Positions 26,963-35,594 of a stretch of 37,804 nucleotides of DNA are shown piece by piece (positions within the stretch are counted from its first letter, which is position 1; each line of letters opens with the position of its first letter). Where the stretch lies: the NCBI GenBank assembly GCA_021299995.1, contig JAJTIA010000087.1:1-37804 (forward strand), written 5' to 3'. Both the position numbers and the translations under genes were made by a program. A model generated the notes under the pieces. It was given only the letters and a program-made list of their open reading frames with translations. It was not told the DNA's origin and ran no database searches. Origin of the DNA: Candidatus Jidaibacter sp. (lineage in GTDB: Bacteria > Pseudomonadota > Alphaproteobacteria > Rickettsiales > Midichloriaceae).

Positions 26963-28855
26963 CTATTGACAGGCTAAGCACTCATCATACTTGTTTTCCT
27001 GCTCTGTATCTTGATGATGTACAGCAGCCATGCCTTTCATAGCAGGTGGTAGCTTCATTTCTAACTGTATCGCTTCTTTTGTAGCTCTATCAGACACCTT
27101 ATCAGCACGTTGTATAGACTTAGATCTGCAATAGTACATCGATTTCACACCTTTTTTCCATGCCATAAAATGTAACATATGCAGGTCACGCTTATGTATG
27201 TCAGCTGGAATAAATATGTTTAACGATTGTGCCTGACATATATAAGGCGTCCTGTCTGCTGCTAAGTCTATAACCCATCTTTGATCAATCTCAAATGCAG
27301 TTTTAAACACAAGCTTCTCATCATCAGATAAACATTCTAAATGCTGCACAGAACCTTCATGAGTCATTATAGAAGTCCATGTGTCGTCTGTGTCTTGCCC
27401 TTTTTCTTGCAATAGCATCTTAAGATGCTTATTACGTACGTTAAACGAACCTGTTAATGTTTTTTGCGTAAATGTATTAGCATTATAGGGTTCAATGCCT
27501 GGCGAAGAGTTTCCAGCAATAATAGAAATAGAAGCAGTTGGAGCAATCGCCATCTTATGAGTAAACCGATCTGTGAGGCCAGCATCTGCAGCATCAGGGC
27601 ATGGCCCTTTCTCTTGACCTATTCTTTTCGATGCATTATCCACTTCCTCATGAATATACTTGAATATCTTATTATTCCAAGCTTTCGCTATAGCAGACTC
27701 AAACGGAACCTTCTTATACTGCAAAAAGGAGTGGAAGCCCATTACGCCAAGGCCTATACTACGCTCTCTATAAGCAGAATACTTAGCACGAGCCATAGAA
27801 TCTGGTGCAGTATCGATAAAATCTTGTATGACATTGTCTAAAAACCTCAATATATCTTCAACAAACTGTGGCTCTTCCTTCCATTCATCATAAGTCTCTA
27901 TGTTAATAGAGGACAAGCAACACACCGCTGTGCGCTCATTTCCAAGATAATCCTTACCGGTAGCAAGTGTAATTTCACTGCATAGGTTAGATGTCTTCAC
28001 CTGTAAACCATGGTGCTTATAAGACTCTGGCGCAAGCTCGTTCACCTTATCTATGAACAAAAGATATGGCTCACCTGTTTCGACTCTAGCAAGCAATAAT
28101 CTAATCCAAATATCACGGGCCTTAACAACCGATACAGTAGACTGGTCATGCGGGCTTTTTAGCTCCCATGGGTCATCATTCTCAACCGCATTCATGAATG
28201 CATCTGTGATCACAACACCGTGGTGCAAATTCAAAGACTTACGATTAGGATCGCCACCTGTAGGTCTTCTTAGTTCAATAAATTCTTCTATTTCTGGATG
28301 CCAAACAGGCAAGTATACTGCAGAGCTACCTCTTCTTAATGAGCCCTGTGAAATGGCAAGAGTCAATCTGTCTTGAACACCAATAAATGGAACAATGCCT
28401 GATGTTTTACCATTACCTCTAACACGCTCACCGATCGAGCGTACGTTACCCCAGTAAGTACCAATGCCGCCACCACGTGACGCAAGCCACACGTTTTCAT
28501 TCCATACATCGACTATTCCTTCTAGGCTGTCACCTGTCTCATTCAAGAAGCATGATATGGGCATCCCTCTATCTGTCCCACCATTGCTTAAAATAGGGGT
28601 TGCAGGCATAAACCACATCTTGCTTATGTAGTCATACAATCTTTGAGCATGAGCATCATCATCCGAATAATAATGAGCTACACGCGAAAACAGTCCTTGA
28701 AAATCTTCTCCATTGTAAAGATACCTATCCACTAAAACAGCCTTACCAAAATCAGATAAAAGCTCATCTCTAGAGCTATCTGTCTTGACCAAGTTCATTC
28801 TGTTCTTCATAGGAAATTTCTTTATAACATCCGCAACATTCTTACTTAAAGCCAT
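26963..28855 (-). CDS. nrdA: Ribonucleotide reductase alpha subunit (class I)
   Basis: 630 residues. Catalytic residues are in place: C102 (PISCFLN), N290-C292-E294 (TSNLCSEI), C312 (TAVCCLSSIN), the Tyr pair in KSMYYCRS, and the C-terminal redox pair C626/C629 (ECLACQ). The protein reduces ribonucleoside diphosphates to deoxy forms with the NrdB radical subunit, which is not in the window. There is no N-terminal ATP cone, so overall dATP feedback by that route is lacking, as in other short alphaproteobacterial NrdA proteins. The ATG has AAGGGATTAA upstream. Two NrdR boxes lie in the promoter region. Confidence 0.96.
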   Translation of the reverse strand: MALSKNVADVIKKFPMKNRMNLVKTDSSRDELLSDFGKAVLVDRYLYNGEDFQGLFSRVAHYYSDDDAHAQRLYDYISKMWFMPATPILSNGGTDRGMPISCFLNETGDSLEGIVDVWNENVWLASRGGGIGTYWGNVRSIGERVRGNGKTSGIVPFIGVQDRLTLAISQGSLRRGSSAVYLPVWHPEIEEFIELRRPTGGDPNRKSLNLHHGVVITDAFMNAVENDDPWELKSPHDQSTVSVVKARDIWIRLLLARVETGEPYLLFIDKVNELAPESYKHHGLQVKTSNLCSEITLATGKDYLGNERTAVCCLSSINIETYDEWKEEPQFVEDILRFLDNVIQDFIDTAPDSMARAKYSAYRERSIGLGVMGFHSFLQYKKVPFESAIAKAWNNKIFKYIHEEVDNASKRIGQEKGPCPDAADAGLTDRFTHKMAIAPTASISIIAGNSSPGIEPYNANTFTQKTLTGSFNVRNKHLKMLLQEKGQDTDDTWTSIMTHEGSVQHLECLSDDEKLVFKTAFEIDQRWVIDLAADRTPYICQAQSLNIFIPADIHKRDLHMLHFMAWKKGVKSMYYCRSKSIQRADKVSDRATKEAIQLEMKLPPAMKGMAAVHHQDTEQENKYDECLACQ

Positions 28856-28886
28856 TTAATCCCTTTTTTATTAACAATCGAGGTCA

Positions 28887-28900
28887 TACTATATATAGTA
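28887..28900 (-). promoter_or_regulatory. NrdR box 1 (proximal) over the nrdA -10
   Basis: TACTATATATAGTA is a perfect 14-base palindrome matching the NrdR box core (ACACWATATMTWGTGT type). On the minus strand it covers the likely -10 of nrdA, which follows a TTGCAA -35 by about 16 bases. Binding of the zinc-ATP-cone repressor NrdR here would block transcription. nrdR itself is not in the window. Confidence 0.8.
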
Positions 28901-28929
28901 GGTCAGTTTGCAAACTTATTTATCTTACT

Positions 28930-28941
28930 ACTATATATAGT
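28930..28941 (-). promoter_or_regulatory. NrdR box 2 (distal)
   Basis: The 12-base core ACTATATATAGT is identical to that in box 1. The cores start 42 bases apart, four turns of B-DNA, so both lie on the same helix face. Paired boxes in helical phase are characteristic of NrdR control and support cooperative binding. Confidence 0.8.
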
Positions 28942-29066
28942 TTTTTATTGACAATGTTTTTTAGCATATACCATGCCAAAATTAAAACTTACAACATTAA
29001 GAAAAACTAGTGCATTAAGAGTTTATGCAACATTTCAGAAAGAAAAAATATTTTTTACACTTAGGG

Positions 29067-29094
29067 CTTGAAAACAAAAAGACCATCACTATAT
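29067..29094 (+). promoter_or_regulatory. Heat-shock (RpoH-type) promoter of groESL
   Basis: CTTGAAA begins at 29067 and CTATAT ends at 29094. This fits the alphaproteobacterial heat-shock consensus CTTG-N17/18-CYTATNT, with A in place of the first C of the -10. TTGAAA and TATATA at 16 bases would also serve sigma-70. The start would be near 29101, about 34 bases before groES. No CIRCE (TTAGCACTC inverted repeat) is present, so HrcA control is not indicated. Confidence 0.65.
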
Positions 29095-29134
29095 AGCAAC
29101 TAGCAATAATGCATCTAACAAAAAAGAGGTAAGT

Positions 29135-29422
29135 ATGAATATTAAGCCATTGCATGATCGTGTTTTGGTCAAGCGTGTAGAACAAGAACAAAAAACTTCT
29201 TCAGGGATTATCATCCCTGATAATGCTCAAGAGAAGCCAATGGAAGGGATTGTTGTTGCAGCCGGATCTGGCACAAGAGATGAAGCTGGTAAAGTTCATC
29301 CCCTTGAAGTGAAGCAAGGAGATAAAGTGTTATTCGCTAAATGGGGCGGCACAGAAATTAAATTAGACGGTCAAGAATATTTGATTATGAAAGAATCAGA
29401 TATTTTAGCAATCGTTGCATAA
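29135..29422 (+). CDS. groES: Co-chaperonin GroES
   Basis: 95 residues, standard length. The N-terminal [14 protein letters not shown], the mobile loop [20 protein letters not shown] and the roof region are all typical. GroES caps the GroEL cavity during folding. An AAAGAGGTAAGT Shine-Dalgarno region precedes the ATG, and groEL follows after 29 bases. Confidence 0.98.
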   Translation: MNIKPLHDRVLVKRVEQEQKTSSGIIIPDNAQEKPMEGIVVAAGSGTRDEAGKVHPLEVKQGDKVLFAKWGGTEIKLDGQEYLIMKESDILAIVA

Positions 29423-29451
29423 ATAAAGAATTTTAAATAAGGAGAACAAAA

Positions 29452-31095
29452 ATGGCAAATTCAAAGCAAATACTTCATGGCAGTGATGCTAGAAGCAGGA
29501 TTGTTGCTGGAGTCATCAAAGCTGCAGACACAATCTCTACAACATTAGGCCCTAAAGGTAGAAATGTTATAATAGAAAAATCTTTTGGCGCACCGAAAGT
29601 AACAAAAGATGGCGTAACAGTGGCAAAAGAAATCTCGTTTAAAGATAAATTCGAAAACTTAGGCGCACAACTTGTTAAAGAAGTTGCAAATAAAGCTAAC
29701 GACAATGCTGGTGACGGCACCACAACAACCTCTGTACTTACAAAAGCTATGGTTGTTGATGGCATGAAATCAGTAACTGCTGGCATGAACCCTATGGATT
29801 TAAAACGCGGCATGGAATCTGCCACTGAAGCTGTAGTGCAGTATTTAGAGAGCATTTCTCAGGAAGTAAGCACATCAGATCAAATAGCCCAGGTTGCAAC
29901 AGTCTCTGCAAATGGTGATTCAGAGATCGGCTCAAAACTAGCTGAAGCATTCCAAAAGGTTGGAAAAGATGGCGTTGTCACAGTTGAAGATGCAAATAAG
30001 AGCGATGGCTTCGAAGCAGAAATCGTAGAAGGCATGAACTTTGATAGAGGCTACTTATCGCCTTACTTTATCACAAATCCTGAAAAAATGATCACAGAGT
30101 TTGAAAATCCATACATACTTCTTGTTGAGAAAAAAATCAGTAACCTACAACAGTTACTCCCTGTACTTGAAGCAGTTGTACAATCTGGTAGCCCTCTTCT
30201 CATCATCGCTGAAGATGTAGAAGGTGAAGCACTTGCAACACTAGTAATCAATAAGCTAAGAGGCGGCTTAAAAGTTGCTGCAGTTAAAGCTCCTGGGTTT
30301 GGTGATAGAAGAAAAGCTATGCTTGAAGATATTGCAGTTGTTACAAATGGCACAGTTGTTAGCGAAGATTTAGGTCATAAGCTTGAAAACGTTAAGCTTG
30401 AAGATTTAGGCAGATCTAGAAAGGTTGTAATCACAAAAGATGACACAACAATTATTGACGGCAAAGGTGAAGGCCAAGCTGTGAAGGCTCGCATCAACCA
30501 AATAAAATCTGAGATTGACGAATCTTCTTCTGATTACGATAAAGAAAAATTGCAAGAAAGATTGGCTAAACTTGCTGGTGGTGTTGCTGTACTTAAAGTT
30601 GGGGGAGTCACAGAAGTAGAAGCTAAAGAGAAAAAAGATCGAGTTGAGGATGCATATCATGCAACAAAAGCCGCGATCGCAGAAGGTATAGTAGCTGGTG
30701 GTGGCTGCGCATTGCTTTACGCATCTAAAGTCCTAGACAAATTGAAAGGCAAAAACGAAGATGAGCACGCTGGTATAAACATTATCCGCAAAGCACTCTC
30801 TGCGCCAATCAGAAAAATTGTGGAAAATGCAGGTGGAGATGGCTCTCTAGTTGTTGCAAAATTGAATGAAAGTTCAAATGACAACACAATTTTTGATGCT
30901 CAAAAAGGAGAATATGTCGATGCATTTAAAGCTGGTATTATAGATCCAACAAGGATAGTGCGTATCGCATTACAAAGTGCATCATCTATAGCAGCACTTC
31001 TAATCACAACAGAAGCTGCAGTTACAGATGAGCCTGAAGATAGAAAAGATATGCCTAACATGGGTGGCTCACCTATGGGTGGAATGGATTTCTAA
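29452..31095 (+). CDS. groEL: Chaperonin GroEL
   Basis: 547 residues. The ATP-binding motif GDGTTT (in [12 protein letters not shown]) is intact, as are the apical-domain blocks [14 protein letters not shown] and [13 protein letters not shown], and the GGM-type tail ([11 protein letters not shown]). The protein forms the double heptameric folding chamber. A strong ribosome-binding site, AAGGAGAA, lies just upstream. The gene is followed by an intrinsic terminator. Confidence 0.98.
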   Translation: MANSKQILHGSDARSRIVAGVIKAADTISTTLGPKGRNVIIEKSFGAPKVTKDGVTVAKEISFKDKFENLGAQLVKEVANKANDNAGDGTTTTSVLTKAMVVDGMKSVTAGMNPMDLKRGMESATEAVVQYLESISQEVSTSDQIAQVATVSANGDSEIGSKLAEAFQKVGKDGVVTVEDANKSDGFEAEIVEGMNFDRGYLSPYFITNPEKMITEFENPYILLVEKKISNLQQLLPVLEAVVQSGSPLLIIAEDVEGEALATLVINKLRGGLKVAAVKAPGFGDRRKAMLEDIAVVTNGTVVSEDLGHKLENVKLEDLGRSRKVVITKDDTTIIDGKGEGQAVKARINQIKSEIDESSSDYDKEKLQERLAKLAGGVAVLKVGGVTEVEAKEKKDRVEDAYHATKAAIAEGIVAGGGCALLYASKVLDKLKGKNEDEHAGINIIRKALSAPIRKIVENAGGDGSLVVAKLNESSNDNTIFDAQKGEYVDAFKAGIIDPTRIVRIALQSASSIAALLITTEAAVTDEPEDRKDMPNMGGSPMGGMDF

Positions 31096-31111
31096 TCACA
31101 AACACATTTAT

Positions 31112-31153
31112 AAAAAAAGCCTGCGTACTATTAAAAAGTTGCAGGCTTTTTTT
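31112..31153 (+). terminator. Intrinsic terminator of groESL
   Basis: AAAAAAGCCTGC pairs with GCAGGCTTTTTT around a 16-base loop, and the 3' side runs into T7. A clear rho-independent terminator, 17 bases after the groEL stop. The A run on the 5' side makes it potentially bidirectional, though no minus-strand gene ends here. Confidence 0.9.
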
Positions 31154-31157
31154 AGTT

Positions 31158-31186
31158 TTGACTTGTGTTAAAATTTCTCCTAACAT
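31158..31186 (+). promoter_or_regulatory. Putative promoter of the STAS gene
   Basis: TTGACT (31158-31163) and TAACAT (31181-31186) are 17 bases apart, directly after the groEL terminator. The predicted start near 31193 gives a leader of about 40 bases, containing AAGGGAG before the ATG at 31235. Confidence 0.5.
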
Positions 31187-31234
31187 ACTATAAGCATTAC
31201 AGTGCATTTAAAGAAGTAAGGGAGCATTATCAGT

Positions 31235-31543
31235 ATGGAGCATTCTAGCATTTCAACTGGCGACACATTAGAAATGAGCTTGTCTGGAAAATTTACTTTT
31301 GCCGATAATAGAAGCTTTCAGCCAGCTTTAGAAGGAATTGGCAACAGACTTTATAAGCGCGTTGTAATCAATCTAAAAGAAGTAAGTTTTATTGATTCAG
31401 CAGCACTTGGTATTCTGCTCTTAATACGAGACAGATGCGATAAGCACTCAACACAACTTCTCATTAAAAACCCTCTAGGGCAGGTAAAACAGATGTTTGA
31501 AGTATCTCGTTTTTCCGAATTATTCACTATCTCGAACGATTAA
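31235..31543 (+). CDS. Single-domain STAS protein (anti-sigma factor antagonist-like)
   Basis: 102 residues covering one STAS domain: LEMSLSGKFTFADNRSF, KRVVINLKEVSFIDSAALGILLLIRDRC and the terminal amphipathic helix. In SpoIIAA/RsbV-type proteins the DSxGLG loop carries the Ser/Thr phosphorylated by a partner kinase. Here it reads DSAALG, keeping the first Ser but with Ala at the second position. The protein may regulate an anti-sigma kinase, or act in lipid asymmetry (MlaB-like) or chemosensory signalling. No kinase, phosphatase or mla gene lies next to it. It has its own promoter and Shine-Dalgarno sequence. Confidence 0.8.
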   Translation: MEHSSISTGDTLEMSLSGKFTFADNRSFQPALEGIGNRLYKRVVINLKEVSFIDSAALGILLLIRDRCDKHSTQLLIKNPLGQVKQMFEVSRFSELFTISND

Positions 31544-31587
31544 CTATAGCTAAATTAGCATCAAAGTTGAATTGCTTTATAGATGAC

Positions 31588-31617
31588 TTGACCTCATTAA
31601 AACTAAAGCAGTATAAA
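31588..31617 (+). promoter_or_regulatory. Promoter-like sequence ahead of the RNA candidate
   Basis: TTGACC (31588-31593) and TATAAA (31612-31617) are 18 bases apart. A perfect TATAAT (31619-31624) overlaps just downstream. It does not lead to a protein gene on this strand, which supports transcription of a small RNA. Confidence 0.45.
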
Positions 31618-31624
31618 ATATAAT

Positions 31625-31760
31625 CTATATTCATCAAGAATTGGGACGTCTTTTAGGGTGACGGCGCGCAACCGCCTACAGGTTGCCGCAATGATTTGCT
31701 GAAAATTTTAAATGCTTTAGTCTTCAAGCTTTTTGGCTGAAATGATGTGCTACCTTATGA
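31625..31760 (+). ncRNA. Candidate structured small RNA, unassigned
   Basis: Downstream of the promoter-like pair is a stretch clearly richer in GC than its surroundings. It offers at least three successive hairpins: CGTC/GACG, then GCAACC-(GCCTACA)-GGTTGC extended by GCG/CGC with one bulge, then GCAA-(TGAT)-TTGC. It matches none of the RNA families I could test by eye (SRP, RNase P, tmRNA, common riboswitches). No T-rich terminator follows closely, so the 3' end is uncertain. Confidence 0.35.
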
Positions 31761-31909
31761 CGTTTTGGCTATATATAACAGTTTTACGGGGCTTTCCTAT
31801 CATGCAAAGAGACTTTTAATATTCATGCCATTTTTATACCGACTTAGCTATAGCTGCAGTCTTTGGTGGAGTGGTCAGAGCAGAGAGGTAGTGTACCACA
31901 AAGATTCGA

Positions 31910-32602
31910 TTACAAACTTGCTACATTTGTATATTCTGCAGCAGATTTTATGAAAAAATCTCTAGCAGTACTCATAATATTTTTGATTCCATGATGTAGT
32001 TCAATATCAGCATTTACAGGGGTTACAGATGTAAGCAATTGAAGCATAACACCATCTACTATCACATCACTTTTTTTCTTATCATCTAAATATGCAGCGA
32101 ATAATAACATTAGACTAGTACAAGCAGTTCTTAAAACGAATCTAGAAATATGATAATCTCCTAATAAAGCATCCCAATTATTGTGTATTATTATTCTATT
32201 TGTAAAAGCAGATAATAGCATAAATGCTGATTTTGAGGACACATAAGCCATATCTTTATCAAAGCTTTTTGTCATAGTAAATCGCGCAATAGACTCTGCA
32301 ATAGCGGCAGATACTGTTTTATCTATACCAAATTCTACAACTTGATTATAGAGAAAAGACCCAAAATAGTGGTGCTTAATTGGCATCAAAAGCGCGAGTG
32401 CGTTACCATATTGCTCTAACCATTCTTTATTTCTATAGGCTACAAGCTCCATCATCATAATAGAGCTAGGTATTAGCAACCCTTTTTGTATTTGATCTTG
32501 ATAATAGAGATTTTGCAACAGTTTTAGCCCAACAGGTAGAATGTAAGGAGAATATTCCCATCCAGTATCAAACCACCCTTTCGTATTCCTACCACGCTTC
32601 AT
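31910..32602 (-). CDS. Hypothetical protein downstream of virB6-like gene
   Basis: 230 residues from the ATG at 32602, which has AGG about ten bases upstream; the TTG at 32623 is a weaker choice. I do not recognise it. It is rich in aromatic and hydrophobic residues, with moderately hydrophobic helices around residues 45-60, 120-135 and 160-180 (RTACTSLMLLFAAYLDD), and no signal peptide. Whether it spans the membrane is unclear. It follows the VirB6-like gene on the same strand after 82 bases and may share its transcript, so a link with secretion is possible but rests on position only. Confidence 0.65.
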   Translation of the reverse strand: MKRGRNTKGWFDTGWEYSPYILPVGLKLLQNLYYQDQIQKGLLIPSSIMMMELVAYRNKEWLEQYGNALALLMPIKHHYFGSFLYNQVVEFGIDKTVSAAIAESIARFTMTKSFDKDMAYVSSKSAFMLLSAFTNRIIIHNNWDALLGDYHISRFVLRTACTSLMLLFAAYLDDKKKSDVIVDGVMLQLLTSVTPVNADIELHHGIKNIMSTARDFFIKSAAEYTNVASL

Positions 32603-32684
32603 TGTAAAACAACCTATAAACAAAATACTTAGTTACTTTATCAACGAAACTCTGCACAAACAACAGAAATCACGAATATAACAA

Positions 32685-35465
32685 TTAAGACTTAGGTTTT
32701 GGAGCAGGATTATTCCTATCCTTTTTCTCATCCATCTCACGCTGTTTTTGCATTTTCTCAGACTCAGCGGCTTGCTTCTTCTGTCTCGCTATTTCTCTAC
32801 GGTCTATACTCTGTCTATCAAGTCCTAAAGCACTTTCCCCTACACCTATAATATGGCCTCCATAGTCTGAAAGGTTGGTAGCATTGATCATAGCACCAGA
32901 TATTATTACATTTGTGATCTCTACTGACTTCTCACAAAACGCATACATAGACTGAGCTAGCAATAATAATATTATAGAGCCTTCTATGGCGCCTGGTGGC
33001 ACAAAGAAAGGTGCAGAGTCTGGATAATGACTTAGCGCTAGTACATTCCAAGATGGCCATATACAAAAATCTACGATATTTGGTATGTATATTTTTAACA
33101 AGCATCCTGGGCATATTGTAAAGCTAAATGTATACATAAGCACAAGCACTATCAAAAGATTAAATACAACGATACTTGTAAACAATACCACTGGCTGCAA
33201 TGTGAAGGATACTAGATACTTCCACCAACTGTCAAAGAACTGCTTGGTAAAATTAAATAACATAAAACATAAGAAGAGTGGGCCTATGAAGATCAAAAGC
33301 GCAATAATAATCATCGACATCAGGAACATCATCACTGCTTTTACAATAGACAGGAAGTAATAAACCATTGCAACACCTACAACCATTACAAGTATCACTC
33401 CAAATACTCCAGATAAAAATAACGCATAAAGCTTTAGACCCATCACCCGAGAAAACATCATCTTAAATGGCCCATCAAATACAGCGAAGATTTGCGCTGG
33501 ATCTTCTGAAATGTCCACAATCGGTTGCCCACCCGCGACATTATTTTCTAAACTTGCATTTCCTATTAATGCGATGAGCTCAAGGCCACCGTCCATAAAT
33601 GCTTTGTAAAAGTAACCAGAGAAGAATTCCCAGCTTGTTGGCGATATAATTGTCGCAACTATTGCAAACTTTATTACCCTTATAAATAGCTCTCTTCGAT
33701 TTGCCTGCACAGTACCTATCAAGTACCCCAAACCGTTAAATGCTATATAAAATATCAATACCGCCCTAATCGAAGCAATGACCGCGGACTCCTTGATCAA
33801 TGCATTATAGAGCTTTTCTAAAACCCCAGTTTTCTTATCTGTACCGTATATTACTTCTCTTACAGTATTCACAATCTCCCTTATAGGACCACCCGATTGC
33901 TTAAAGCCAGATTCACCAAGTTTCATCAGTGACACATAATATTGTCCATGTCTGTGCGCCGGATCTGTATAGTATTTTTTAATTTCATCAGGTAAGGAAG
34001 CTGGCACTTCCATAGGCTTCACTCTTAAAAACACATATCCATCTCTGTTAGCCACAATTGCTTTGCCATCCGCAAATATTTCACGCGTAACATCTTGCCA
34101 TTCATTATCAGATGAGGGCTCTTTCGCAGCAAAAGCATATTGCAATCTTTGCCCATTCACTATGGGGCACCCACCCCACGACACTGTAACTGCCATGCCC
34201 CCAACGTGCTTGTTATAACTATCAATCGAAACGGATTTGTCAAAGTGACGCAAAGCAAGCTGAACTGGATCTTGTGAAAACCCTTTAAGTATTCCAAAAA
34301 ATGAATATACAGGAATACCAGGGTTGTCTATTTTGATACACTTATCGTGATTTTGCATCCTTTTATCTGGGCTATCACAATCAGGTGGAGACATATTGGT
34401 ATTCACTTTATAATCCATATCTAATGCAGATCCTTTTAGACCATACCAATAGACATGCTTTGGCTGATCTGCGGGCACCTCACCTGATGAGCTATTTGAA
34501 GCTTGGACACGGGCAGATTCTCCTAAAAGCTCTATAAATCCTGTTGAGTTCATTTTCTGCCCTGGTGGCATTACATGTAGTGCACCTCCATCTGCTATTA
34601 GCTTTGCAACATCGTTACCTCTTACATCGTATGCTTTAGGGTTGAGTTTGGCATCAAACAAATCTTTACGACTTTTGATTTTTTCGAATGAATTAGAAAA
34701 ATACACACCTTCCCAAGCAATACTTACCTCATCTCCATCTTTAATCCAAATGCCTGTATCTGTGTAATATGGATTCCTAGCATTCCAATTGCACTTCTGA
34801 TAGCCAAATGTACTCCATGTACTATAGTTAGTAAGGCTAGCCCACTTATCATTTGGCATCATGATAGCACACAAATTCTCATCTCTTTTTTTAATAACCG
34901 TCTGACTGGTTTTATCGTTCCAAACCTTTGGATCAAGACTTGTAATCATTGGTGTGACATAAAATGTTCTTTTTCCACACATATATATTTTATTGAAGTC
35001 AGAGTTTGTAAGCATTCTTAAGCTGATTTTATCTCCGCTAGAGACTAAAAAACTAGATGAAGCAATAGATTCACCCTTAAGAACAGATGCGGAACAAGAC
35101 ACTCTAGTTTGTGTAGGGCCTACTACTCTTACTTTTCTCTTACCATTATCATCATGATCTGTATATTCTTCATACAAATATCCACTGTAGTTATTACCAG
35201 ATTGACATGCTGACATACACTCTGTGATTGCTTCGCCATTTAGCTCTAGCCCACCTTTAGACTTTCTAGAAAAGGATTCACACTCAATTTTGCAAGCAGA
35301 TTGGCATGCTTTATTTATAGGTGATATAGATATGTTCTCTCCTGTCAGCGCACCCATATCATAGCCTTTTATGCAGTCGCCATACAAATCGGACTGCGCC
35401 ATCACTTCTGAATGAAACGCGAATAAGACATAAACAAAAAGCCACAATATATGCTTGAAAAACAT
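32685..35465 (-). CDS. virB6: VirB6/TrbL-family type IV secretion protein, long form
   Basis: 926 residues from the ATG at 35465 (AGGAAACAGG directly upstream); the longer reading from 35522 is rejected. A signal peptide ends at EVMA. Residues of about 25-550 are a Cys-rich extracytoplasmic region. From about 555 to 840 come six or more membrane segments (ASIRAVLIFYIAFNGLGYLIG, then LFLCFMLFNFTKQFFDSWWKYLVSFTLQP), the VirB6 core with its conserved Trp region. The tail is highly charged. VirB6 forms part of the inner-membrane channel of the T4SS. Rickettsiales encode several such extended VirB6 proteins, normally clustered with virB3 and virB4. Here no other T4SS gene is adjacent. Confidence 0.88.
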   Translation of the reverse strand: MFFKHILWLFVYVLFAFHSEVMAQSDLYGDCIKGYDMGALTGENISISPINKACQSACKIECESFSRKSKGGLELNGEAITECMSACQSGNNYSGYLYEEYTDHDDNGKRKVRVVGPTQTRVSCSASVLKGESIASSSFLVSSGDKISLRMLTNSDFNKIYMCGKRTFYVTPMITSLDPKVWNDKTSQTVIKKRDENLCAIMMPNDKWASLTNYSTWSTFGYQKCNWNARNPYYTDTGIWIKDGDEVSIAWEGVYFSNSFEKIKSRKDLFDAKLNPKAYDVRGNDVAKLIADGGALHVMPPGQKMNSTGFIELLGESARVQASNSSSGEVPADQPKHVYWYGLKGSALDMDYKVNTNMSPPDCDSPDKRMQNHDKCIKIDNPGIPVYSFFGILKGFSQDPVQLALRHFDKSVSIDSYNKHVGGMAVTVSWGGCPIVNGQRLQYAFAAKEPSSDNEWQDVTREIFADGKAIVANRDGYVFLRVKPMEVPASLPDEIKKYYTDPAHRHGQYYVSLMKLGESGFKQSGGPIREIVNTVREVIYGTDKKTGVLEKLYNALIKESAVIASIRAVLIFYIAFNGLGYLIGTVQANRRELFIRVIKFAIVATIISPTSWEFFSGYFYKAFMDGGLELIALIGNASLENNVAGGQPIVDISEDPAQIFAVFDGPFKMMFSRVMGLKLYALFLSGVFGVILVMVVGVAMVYYFLSIVKAVMMFLMSMIIIALLIFIGPLFLCFMLFNFTKQFFDSWWKYLVSFTLQPVVLFTSIVVFNLLIVLVLMYTFSFTICPGCLLKIYIPNIVDFCIWPSWNVLALSHYPDSAPFFVPPGAIEGSIILLLLAQSMYAFCEKSVEITNVIISGAMINATNLSDYGGHIIGVGESALGLDRQSIDRREIARQKKQAAESEKMQKQREMDEKKDRNNPAPKPKS

Positions 35466-35594
35466 CCTGTTTCCTATAATAGATATACATAGCTTAAATA
35501 AGGTGTAAAAAATACACAACAAAAATTAAGCGTAAATAAATTGATTTAATAGATTTAATATATTAATTAATATTCAACTATACTAGTGCTTTTC

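Larger units (their letters stand above)
31544..31909 (+). other. 366-base gap between convergent genes
   Basis: No convincing protein gene lies here on either strand. The first half holds a promoter-like pair (31588-31617) and a GC-rich group of hairpins (see the ncRNA candidate). The second half (about 31760-31909) is AT-rich without clear structure. The plus-strand frame at 31747-31953 has no family resemblance and overlaps the end of the minus-strand gene. Confidence 0.6.

Noticed and set aside
28860-29134. CIRCE operator for HrcA in the groESL upstream region
   Set aside because: No TTAGCACTC/GAGTGCTAA inverted repeat; the palindromes present match NrdR boxes and face nrdA.
31630-31725. 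Possible SAM (S-box-like) riboswitch: ATCAAGA, GGGAC, GCAACC and GGTTGC in S-box order
   Set aside because: Distances do not fit, the kink-turn and the GGCCC pseudoknot partner are missing, no 3' P1 strand is evident, and no methionine gene lies downstream.
31865-31915. tRNA-like fragment (GTGGTCAGAGCAG and GATTCGATT)
   Set aside because: No acceptor stem, no paired anticodon arm and no CCA; the resemblance is limited to D- and T-loop-like strings.
35521-35585. Cluster of TTAA motifs upstream of bamB as CtrA sites
   Set aside because: No two TTAA words have the required 11-base period; the stretch is simply very AT-rich.
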